Positions 1 through 4,348 of a DNA stretch of 5,493 nt are shown in pieces; the first letter of the stretch is position 1; the number at the start of each line of letters is the position of its first letter. This DNA comes from Planctomycetaceae bacterium (GTDB lineage: Bacteria > Planctomycetota > Planctomycetia > Pirellulales > Thermoguttaceae): contig JAITAZ010000382.1 of NCBI GenBank assembly GCA_031283825.1, forward strand, positions 1 to 5,493, given 5' to 3'. The notes beneath the pieces were generated by a model. That model was not told where the DNA came from and made no database searches. It saw only the letters and a program-made list of their open reading frames with translations. Made by a program: the position numbers and the translations under genes.

Positions 1-59
1 GATGATCTGCATATTTTTAAGACAATAAATTATAAGAACTTAAAATTACAAAAAAATTT

Positions 60-92
60 TATGCACTTGCACCAAATCGCCGCAACTGCATA
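60..92 (-). terminator. Terminator-like hairpin, leftward
   Basis: Arms TATGCACTTGC (60-70) and GCAACTGCATA (82-92) pair over 11 positions with one mismatch around an 11-nt loop. Read on the minus strand, the stem is followed by AAA and then seven T, as in an intrinsic terminator. The 11-nt loop is larger than usual. It could be a backup for the stronger hairpin at 276-320 or belong to something left of the window. Confidence 0.4.
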
Positions 93-126
93 ACCCCCAT
101 TTTAACATTCGTTACAAAAACAACTC

Positions 127-149
127 AATTCATTATTAGAAAATGAATT
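127..149 (-). repeat. Small AT-rich hairpin
   Basis: AATTCATT (127-134) and AATGAATT (142-149) form a perfect 8-bp inverted repeat with a 7-nt loop. On the minus strand it is followed after a few bases by a short T-run. The stem has only one G-C pair, so it is a weak terminator at best. Confidence 0.3.
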
Positions 150-275
150 ACAGCAAAAAAAGAAATATTGCCCCAAGTCAAGACAATTCGACCAAAAAAG
201 TTAAAAAAATACCGCGTAGAAGACACAGTATATATAGTATAAATTTTCGCCCCAATCAGACCGGCAAAATTAAAA

Positions 276-320
276 CCAGAAATTCTATCATCGGAAATTC
301 CGACGATAGAATTTGTCTGG
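276..320 (-). terminator. Strong intrinsic terminator of the two-gene operon, probably bidirectional
   Basis: A long stem is built from CCAGA (276-280) with TCTGG (316-320), AATTCTATC (281-289) with GATAGAATT (305-313), and TCGGA (291-295) with TCCGA (299-303). The tip is a 3-nt loop, with one A/C mismatch inside and a 2-nt bulge near the base. Read leftward it lies about 33 nt past the stop codon at 354 and is followed by TTTTAATTTT. Read rightward it is followed by six T at 325-330. Structure, T-runs and distance all fit a rho-independent terminator for the minus-strand operon, and it could also stop transcription entering from the left. Confidence 0.75.
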
Positions 321-353
321 ACTATTTTTTCTCATATTGAAAAAGTCATCTTA

Positions 354-1265
354 TCAAAAATTTTTGTTCAAAACAACTTTTATATTTTCCGCATTTTCCC
401 AGAGAAATTTTAACATCTTCGCATTCGGGTCTTTTAAACAACGCGAAATCATGTCTTGACGCACGCCAAGTTGACTCGCCAAGAACAATTGAGTCGGTCG
501 CGGCAAAAGTTGATGATCCGAATTAAAATAATGATCGCGTGAACGTTGATAATGCTCCTTCAACAAAATCTCCAAACGCTCAATCGTCGCTAAACGTGAA
601 CCGCGACGAGAAACAACTTTTGAATCTGATTCTTGATCAAGATCAAGATCAATAATCGATTCGATTTCGTCCAAGTTAAATTGAACAACAAAATTCTCAT
701 CAAGATAACTGATCTCCTGAATCGAAACACAACGATTTTTCAACAAAATGTTGATTCGCTCATGCTCGCATAATTGAGGCACAACAAAAATCGCTTTGGG
801 ATATTTCGATAACACAGGAATAAAACTACTCAAGTCGTCCTCATCAAAACGATTGATATAAATAAATTGCTGCTGCGAACATCGACCAATATTCCAAATA
901 CGATTCGGAATTATTTCGGAGTTCGCGCCGACAATTCCCGCAACTTCCTTGAAAAGATTGATAACAGGTTCAAACCGGACTCTCCACACTCGCAACGAAT
1001 CGGCAGAGATGCGTTTCAGTCCGCAACATGAACGATAATAAATATCGCGACCGTCGCTGTCCTGAATTATCGTAACGAAAATGTCCTCACCGCATCGCTT
1101 GCAATACGAATAAAAATCCGGCGAGTCCGCAACAAATATCCCCAGACTTTCAAACGACTCCGGCGATACGCCATCAAGAAATGTCGCACGAAATTTTTGT
1201 TGCGGATAACCGACAAACGCTAAAACTCTACGCCAAAATCGGTCTCGAATCAATTCTGATTGCAT
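354..1265 (-). CDS. Unknown protein with zinc-ribbon-like cysteines and a C-terminal helix-turn-helix
   Basis: I do not recognise this 303-residue protein. It has no signal peptide or clear membrane segment, so it is probably cytoplasmic. Cys55-x2-Cys58 and the pair Cys80-Cys81 (after about 21 residues) look like half-sites of a zinc ribbon. Further Cys occur at 129, 166, 179 and 276. Residues about 203-216 are acidic (IIDLDLDQESDS) and encoded partly by three GATCAA units in tandem (635-652). Residues about 257-277, centred on LASQLGVRQDMISRCL, have the spacing of a helix-turn-helix, followed by a helical tail to residue 303. The ATG at 1265 is chosen because GGGAG lies 8 nt upstream. The ATG at 1280 has no such site. 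The start overlaps the end of the upstream gene by 16 bp, suggesting translational coupling. By inference it is a DNA-binding or regulatory partner of the upstream protein. Confidence 0.85.
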   Translation of the reverse strand: MQSELIRDRFWRRVLAFVGYPQQKFRATFLDGVSPESFESLGIFVADSPDFYSYCKRCGEDIFVTIIQDSDGRDIYYRSCCGLKRISADSLRVWRVRFEPVINLFKEVAGIVGANSEIIPNRIWNIGRCSQQQFIYINRFDEDDLSSFIPVLSKYPKAIFVVPQLCEHERINILLKNRCVSIQEISYLDENFVVQFNLDEIESIIDLDLDQESDSKVVSRRGSRLATIERLEILLKEHYQRSRDHYFNSDHQLLPRPTQLFLASQLGVRQDMISRCLKDPNAKMLKFLWENAENIKVVLNKNF

Positions 1266-2413
1266 AACTCTATCTCCCATCGTTTAAGATATTTATGCAT
1301 CACCTCGACACGCTTAACATCCTTGCAACGAATCACAATATTGTTACTCGACGATAACTCAACACAAACAACGCCCGCACGACGATCTGCTTTCGGCAAA
1401 AAATGAAAGCGTATCGCCGCTGATTGAACCGCCGCATCAACAAGACTACGCTTTTCTTTTTTCAACAATTGATTTATCGTTACAAAAATATCGCCGCGAC
1501 GATGCGTCTTAAAACTCGAACTCGAATTTATGCCAATCCAAAATAAATTCATAAAACTTATCTCCGCTGTTACGCAATCATCAGGATCGGTCGCCAAGAT
1601 AAAATTACTGTCTTTCAATTTTTCAAGATCATATTTCGGCTTGCTAACAACCGGAGGCTCAATCTCATAAGCAATACGAATAAAAATATCTTCAAGTTGC
1701 TCTCTTAACTGCTTGCTCAATTTTGCAGATACCGAAAGCGAACCCTCTGTCGAGTCAATATCAAAAAATATTTCAAATACAGGTTTATCCATCGACGGAA
1801 TCAAATTCGCCTGCTCGTCATGACGCAAAACCGCTCGCTCGTAATCATCAGGATAAACCAAAATGCTATACTTGCCGTTGCCGCGTTCAAACGCATCAAC
1901 CGTACAAACCTCGCCGCGATGCTGATGCTCAACAAAAAAATTCTGAACCGCGTCTTTCAACTCGGCAATTTTATTTTCATTCAAAAGAGGCGGCGTGTGC
2001 GGAAGTCCGATGCGTTTACAAAATCGAACCGATTGATTCGCGTGCAGAAATTTTTTCGCCTGCTCAAATGTTTTACGCTCGGACGACCACGCCCATATCG
2101 ATTGCAAATACGCAGACGCATTCGGACGAAAAATCACATCCCAATAAACAACCTGATTCAAACGAGCAGACTCGCGTAACGCGGCTATGCCTTCCTGATT
2201 CGCAAGAGACACAATGTCCTCGACAATCGTTTCTATCTCCCGACGTTTCTCCGGCGATACTAATTGATACGCCGAAATAACTTGAGGCAAATCACAAGCC
2301 CGAAGACGTTTCAAGTCCAAACCAAGATCAAGACCAACTTTAGGCAAAAACCAACGCAACGCTCTAAAGGGCGTCCGACGTAATACTGTCAACATAGAAA
2401 ATGAACGATTCAT
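1250..2413 (-). CDS. Unknown protein, first gene of a two-gene operon
   Basis: This 387-residue protein is not one I can assign. The N-terminal 40 residues are basic and amphipathic (LRRTPFRALRWFLPKVGLDL). Residues about 44-135 look helical and carry an aromatic patch, with YWDVIF near 90 and IWAW near 106. A middle segment of about 165-250 reads as alternating strands: GEVCTVDAFERG, KYSILVYPDDY, FEIFFDIDSTEGSLSV. Then comes an amphipathic helix. Residues about 260-385 include YDLEKLKDSNF and a second predicted alpha/beta part. I see no ATPase, nuclease or methylase motif. AAGGAG lies 6 nt before the ATG at 2413. The in-frame ATG at 2428 places this site inside the gene and is rejected. Its last codons overlap the downstream zinc-ribbon/HTH gene, so the two proteins are probably made together. 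It is intact, with no frameshift. Confidence 0.87.
   Translation of the reverse strand: MNRSFSMLTVLRRTPFRALRWFLPKVGLDLGLDLKRLRACDLPQVISAYQLVSPEKRREIETIVEDIVSLANQEGIAALRESARLNQVVYWDVIFRPNASAYLQSIWAWSSERKTFEQAKKFLHANQSVRFCKRIGLPHTPPLLNENKIAELKDAVQNFFVEHQHRGEVCTVDAFERGNGKYSILVYPDDYERAVLRHDEQANLIPSMDKPVFEIFFDIDSTEGSLSVSAKLSKQLREQLEDIFIRIAYEIEPPVVSKPKYDLEKLKDSNFILATDPDDCVTAEISFMNLFWIGINSSSSFKTHRRGDIFVTINQLLKKEKRSLVDAAVQSAAIRFHFLPKADRRAGVVCVELSSSNNIVIRCKDVKRVEVMHKYLKRWEIELCNQN
1274..1278 (-). promoter_or_regulatory. Ribosome-binding site that fixes the start at 1265
   Basis: Minus-strand GGGAG sits 8 nt before the ATG at 1265 and inside the upstream gene. The alternative ATG at 1280 has only AT-rich sequence before it. 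This supports the shorter, 303-residue protein and coupling to the upstream gene. Confidence 0.55.
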
Positions 2414-2419
2414 AATGTT

Positions 2420-2425
2420 CTCCTT
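2420..2425 (-). promoter_or_regulatory. Ribosome-binding site that fixes the start at 2413
   Basis: Minus-strand AAGGAG is followed by AACATT and then the ATG at 2413, which is ideal spacing. If translation began at the ATG at 2428, this consensus site would be codons 2-3. The downstream ATG is therefore the likelier start. Confidence 0.7.
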
Positions 2426-2450
2426 CATGTTAAAAAATTTTTGAGGATTT

Positions 2451-2486
2451 ATCGTTTCAATAATTCAATAACAATATCGAAACGAT
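2451..2486. promoter_or_regulatory. Inverted repeat upstream of the operon, possible operator or leader hairpin
   Basis: ATCGTTTC (2451-2458) and GAAACGAT (2479-2486) are perfect 8-bp inverted copies, 20 nt apart, lying 38 to 73 bases before the start codon at 2413. The position fits an operator, perhaps for the helix-turn-helix protein of the same operon, or a leader hairpin. A weak promoter-like pair, TTGGCT and TAAATC spaced by 17 nt, can be read leftward just upstream, with its -10 hexamer touching the right arm. Those hexamers are poor, so the promoter is not claimed. Autoregulation is inference. Confidence 0.35.
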
Positions 2487-2569
2487 TTAACGTAACGAAA
2501 ATTAAAAGCCAAACGCGTGTACCAATAGCGCAGTCAATTTTGACTTTTTGTAACGATAATTAATTCAAA

Positions 2570-2657
2570 CAAAGAACCGATCACGATTGATCAATTTGCT
2601 TACAGAAACGCTAAAAGCATAAGAGTAAGACAACAAAAAGACAAGTTCGGTTCTTTG
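2570..2657. repeat. 88-nt element closed by an 11-bp inverted repeat
   Basis: CAAAGAACCGA (2570-2580) and TCGGTTCTTTG (2647-2657) are perfect inverted copies. Two further perfect stems lie inside or next to the closing helix: GATCA/TGATC with a 4-nt loop (2579-2592, overlapping the closing helix by two bases) and TGCTT/AAGCA (2597-2619). As RNA this could fold into a branched structure. As DNA it could be a pair of protein-binding sites. There is no T-run directly after it on either strand, so it is not a normal terminator. Its strand, if transcribed, cannot be told. Confidence 0.45.
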
Positions 2658-2701
2658 ACTAAACGCATCATAAAACTTGACACGATAACAATTACCGCTT
2701 A

Positions 2702-2717
2702 CGCTTGAGAATCAGCG
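2702..2717. repeat. Small bulged hairpin
   Basis: CGCTTGA and TCAGCG around GAA form a 6-bp stem with one bulged T. On its own this is weak, but it sits 28 bases before the perfect 10-bp hairpin at 2746-2769. Confidence 0.2.
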
Positions 2718-2745
2718 AGACAATACAAAACAATTCGGGCAAGTA

Positions 2746-2769
2746 AAATCGGTTTCGGAAAACCGATTT
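2746..2769. repeat. Perfect 10-bp hairpin with a 4-nt loop
   Basis: AAATCGGTTT (2746-2755) and AAACCGATTT (2760-2769) enclose CGGA. The fold is tight and would be stable in RNA of either strand. Neither side is followed by a continuous T-run, so it is terminator-like only in its stem. It lies between the 88-nt element and the codon-like stretch starting at 2787. Confidence 0.45.
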
Positions 2770-2786
2770 AGACAAGTTACTGAAAT

Positions 2787-2912
2787 TCAAATGCAAGCAG
2801 TTAAAAATTCAAAAAACTGATCTTGATACTCCTTCTGACGCTTAATACGCTGGTCGTCCCAGTGCCAGTTCACCGAACTACGATGCTGACTATCCCAATT
2901 GACAATCGCTCG
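2787..2912 (-). pseudogene. Possible relic of a protein-coding end
   Basis: One minus-strand frame is open for 41 codons before a TGA at 2787-2789 and reads like real protein: NWDSQHRSSVNWHWDDQ followed by RIKRQKEYQDQFFEF. It uses CAG, GAC, CGT and GAG codons and is richer in GC than its surroundings. There is no ATG and no ribosome-binding site. The frame is closed by a TGA at 2913-2915 just upstream. It may be the 3' remnant of a lost gene. The same bases form several hairpins, so a structured RNA is the competing reading. I cannot name the family. Confidence 0.25.
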
Positions 2913-2957
2913 TCAATAGAGAAAACAAAAGAGAGCGAAAAAAACAATTTATCGCTC
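2850..2957. repeat. String of four small hairpins
   Basis: Four perfect inverted repeats follow one another: CTGG/CCAG (2850-2862, 5-nt loop), AGTTC/GAACT (2867-2879, 3-nt loop), ATTGAC/GTCAAT (2898-2917, 8-nt loop) and GAGCGA/TCGCTC (2933-2957, 14-nt loop). The heptamer ATCGCTC occurs in the loop of the third and in the right arm of the fourth. Each is short, but the run within 108 bases is suggestive of a folded RNA. The first two overlap the codon-like frame on the minus strand. Confidence 0.3.
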
Positions 2958-3340
2958 AACGGGCAAATATAATATCACGACTTACAATCCACACAATCAC
3001 CCCCACCCGAAAAATACAACTTTTTTGACATTTATTTAATCACAATAATAACAATATATTATGACAACAATAAAATGCGAAATACTACAATTTCTAGAGT
3101 CAAAAAATTTTGAAAAATTTTTCGATAACAGATTCTAAAATGATAAAAAATATGATAAAATATTTTGCAATCAACCGATTAAGAATTTTATTACGAGTAT
3201 AATTTTGATAACAACTTTTTAAGATATTCAACTCGCCCGTTCTTTGACAATACTATTGATAACCGAGATCGCTAATAGTTTTTTTCAGCATGAACATCAA
3301 AGTTTTGGAGTAGATTTTTTCCTGATTGTTGAAAGAAAAC

Positions 3341-3369
3341 ATCGGTGATTTCCGATAAAGAGATTATCG
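3341..3369 (+). repeat. Two mutually exclusive hairpins
   Basis: ATCGG/CCGAT (3341-3356, 6-nt loop) and CGATAA/TTATCG (3353-3369, 5-nt loop) share CGAT at 3353-3356, so only one can form at a time. Such overlaps are typical of RNA switches but also occur by chance in AT-rich DNA. No ligand-binding motif is recognisable. The strand is given as plus because the perfect stem at 3379-3417 and the strong ribosome-binding site at 3467 follow in that direction. Confidence 0.25.
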
Positions 3370-3378
3370 AAGTTAAGA

Positions 3379-3417
3379 CATGTTAGTTTTGGTTGACGTC
3401 GCCGAGTTACTAACATG
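3379..3417. repeat. Perfect 9-bp stem with a GC-richer loop
   Basis: CATGTTAGT (3379-3387) and ACTAACATG (3409-3417) pair perfectly around a 21-nt loop that contains GACGTCGCCG. It could be a hairpin in an RNA or a binding site for a dimeric protein. It sits ten bases after the overlapping hairpins at 3341-3369 and 50 bases before the GGAGGAG sequence at 3467. Confidence 0.35.
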
Positions 3418-3511
3418 AGTATGAATCCGTTTAACCATCAAGTGGGATTGTTATCAACTTCTATGTGGAGGAGAAGACAATTGAGAACAATCATATTTAT
3501 TGTAACGAATA

Positions 3512-3542
3512 TATACCTTATTCCCCCCACTTTCCTGTCCAG
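3512..3542. repeat. Degenerate direct repeat, copy A
   Basis: This copy holds TATACCTTATT (3512-3522) and CCTGTCCAG (3534-3542), followed by a T-rich run and CCACCGCTTTT. The same two blocks occur in the same order and orientation at 3775-3796, where the spacer between them is 2 nt instead of 11. The repeat ends close to the immunity gene in copy B, so copy A may mark the end of a lost cassette. Confidence 0.45.
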
Positions 3543-3665
3543 CTTTTTCAGTCCACCGCTTTTGATGACAAAACAGTACCAACACTCGTAACAAAAGATC
3601 GACCATTTTTTGAATCAAGAAAGTATTGGCAGGTTAGATTATCAGATCGAATATTTTTTATGAAA

Positions 3666-3746
3666 TTACTGCGATTGTAGCAAGAACCTCTCCGTCGCCT
3701 TGACAATCGCCAATGCGTTTTTGTTATCTTTTGATCTAGTTGTAAT
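3666..3746 (-). pseudogene. Possible relic of a gene end
   Basis: A 26-codon minus-strand frame ending in TAA at 3666-3668 reads KDNKNALAIVKATER then FLLQSQ. This looks like a genuine protein C-terminus, and its GC content is above that of its neighbours. It has no start codon. The frame is closed at 3747-3749, although a neighbouring frame (MSIYELQLDQK, from 3760) would join it after a single frameshift. It lies beyond the immunity gene between the two direct repeats, as expected for debris of a displaced cassette. The hairpin at 3671-3710 uses the same bases. The assignment is tentative. Confidence 0.25.
3671..3710 (+). terminator. Bulged 12-bp hairpin, possible rightward terminator
   Basis: GCGATTGT (3671-3678) pairs with ACAATCGC (3703-3710) and CAAG (3681-3684) with CTTG (3699-3702), leaving a 2-nt bulge and a 14-nt loop. 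Read rightward, five T follow after seven bases. That gap and the large loop make it a poor classical terminator, and it could equally be a protein site or a chance feature of a decayed gene. Confidence 0.3.
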
Positions 3747-3774
3747 TCATAAATTGACATGTTCACAAAAAATT

Positions 3775-3796
3775 TATACCTTATTTGCCTGTCCAG
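3775..3796. repeat. Degenerate direct repeat, copy B, just beyond the immunity gene
   Basis: TATACCTTATT (3775-3785) and CCTGTCCAG (3788-3796) repeat the blocks of copy A, 263 bases away for the first block. Read leftward, it begins about 20 nt after the stop codon of the immunity gene at 3816. It could be the shared tail of toxin/immunity cassettes or the remnant of an insertion-sequence end. The sequence does not decide. Confidence 0.45.
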
Positions 3797-3815
3797 TTTT
3801 TACCATTCATCGCTG

Positions 3816-4343
3816 TTATTTCTTTCCAATCACGTTACTTTCCAATTTGCCTCTGTAAAGTTTTCTATAGCTAGTTTCAAATTCATTCTGAATCCACAGG
3901 TTCACAAAAGACAAAATGAATTGGTTTTTATTGAACGATATAGAATCAAATGAAACCATCTGATTGGGCATATAGTTTTCAACTATTTCTTCCAACTCAT
4001 CAAGTTGTTTTACTATGATTACCCAAGGCGAGAATTCTTTTTGAATGGTCTCTCTTTGTGCAAAAAAATCGTCCATCTGACCATCGGCAACTTGTTTTTG
4101 TAAGTATTCCCATTTCTTTTTAGCCTCGTTCATTAAAAAAAATCTTTTTGTAAGATTCCTCCGAGGTAATTTTTGTAGGAATTTTTTATCGGGAAGTACA
4201 AATCCAAAAGGTTCATGACTAAACACGGCAAATAATACGTCGTCTCTATTTTTCAACGTATCATGTGATTCAAGTCGATTCTGACGAAAAATATCTTGCA
4301 CGATATCTTCTACAATTTTATTAAAAAAACTTTTACTTTCCAT
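3816..4343 (-). CDS. Putative immunity protein for the adjacent Rhs toxin
   Basis: This 175-residue protein belongs to no family I can name. The immunity role is inferred from position. It starts five bases after the stop of an rhs gene, on the same strand, where cognate immunity genes normally lie. The sequence is charged and mostly helical, with no signal peptide or membrane span, so a cytoplasmic binding protein is likely. Visible segments are an acidic N-terminal helix (residues 4-20), a short strand-like part VLFAVFSHEPFGFVLP (36-51), a basic stretch LPRRNLTKRFF (59-69), helices at about 70-105, WVIIVKQLDELEEIVENY (107-124), and a C-terminal helix to KK175. The ATG at 4343 is preferred because AAGGTG lies 6 nt upstream. 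A GTG at 4352 overlapping the rhs stop would add three residues. Base composition is more AT-rich than the rhs core, as is usual for exchangeable immunity genes. Confidence 0.8.
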   Translation of the reverse strand: MESKSFFNKIVEDIVQDIFRQNRLESHDTLKNRDDVLFAVFSHEPFGFVLPDKKFLQKLPRRNLTKRFFLMNEAKKKWEYLQKQVADGQMDDFFAQRETIQKEFSPWVIIVKQLDELEEIVENYMPNQMVSFDSISFNKNQFILSFVNLWIQNEFETSYRKLYRGKLESNVIGKK

Positions 4344-4348
4344 GATAT

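Larger units (their letters stand above)
1..275. other. AT-rich left edge without a gene
   Basis: I see no credible protein-coding or RNA gene here. The 65-codon plus-strand frame starting at 143 runs straight through the strong hairpin at 276-320 and has no ribosome-binding site. Its product is a low-complexity Lys/Arg/Asn/Ser string. What the stretch does hold is two hairpins (60-92 and 127-149), each followed by T-rich sequence when read leftward, and a copy of the 12-mer TCGTTACAAAAA at 109-120. It is best read as the downstream flank of the leftward operon. Confidence 0.6.
2414..3815. other. Long intergenic region rich in inverted repeats, no convincing gene
   Basis: About 1.4 kb between the operon start and the immunity gene has no reading frame that looks translated at useful length. 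It is very AT-rich, particularly 2960-3240, with islands of higher GC around 2820-2920, 3390-3405 and 3670-3715. It contains many small perfect inverted repeats (entered separately), two short codon-like minus-strand frames, and two degenerate direct repeats. I found no tRNA, rRNA segment or CRISPR repeats. Likely contents are the upstream region of the left operon, one or more structured RNAs, and remnants of decayed genes. Confidence 0.6.

Noticed and set aside
143..340. 65-codon plus-strand frame at the left edge
   Set aside because: It has no ribosome-binding site, encodes low-complexity basic sequence and runs through the strong terminator hairpin at 276-320.
635..652. Three tandem GATCAA units
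   Set aside because: They are in frame inside the zinc-ribbon/HTH gene and encode an ordinary acidic stretch. This is a local codon repeat, not a separate element.
1723..2280. Plus-strand frames of 185 and 119 codons (1723-2280 and 1820-2179)
   Set aside because: They lie wholly antisense to the well-supported 387-residue gene and have no ribosome-binding site. Their products are odd Gln/Arg/Pro- or Arg-rich strings.
2820..2960. Fragment of a tRNA, rRNA or group I/II intron
   Set aside because: The hairpin string has no tRNA T-loop, no recognisable rRNA segment and no intron core that I could find.
3240..3290. CRISPR leader or rRNA-leader-like sequence suggested by GTTCTTTGACA
   Set aside because: No CRISPR repeats or spacers and no rRNA or tRNA sequence follow, and the word recurs without that context.
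3465..3680. 71-codon plus-strand frame
   Set aside because: Its ATG lacks a spaced ribosome-binding site; the strong GGAGGAG lies just inside it. The frame crosses repeat A and ends inside the hairpin at 3671-3710.
3548..3766. 72-codon minus-strand frame after the immunity gene
   Set aside because: It has a weak GTG start without a ribosome-binding site, and a better coding signal over 3666-3746 lies in a different frame. It is treated as remnant sequence.
3759..3953. 64-codon plus-strand frame
   Set aside because: It is antisense to the end of the immunity gene and crosses repeat B, with hydrophobic low-complexity content typical of AT-rich shadows.
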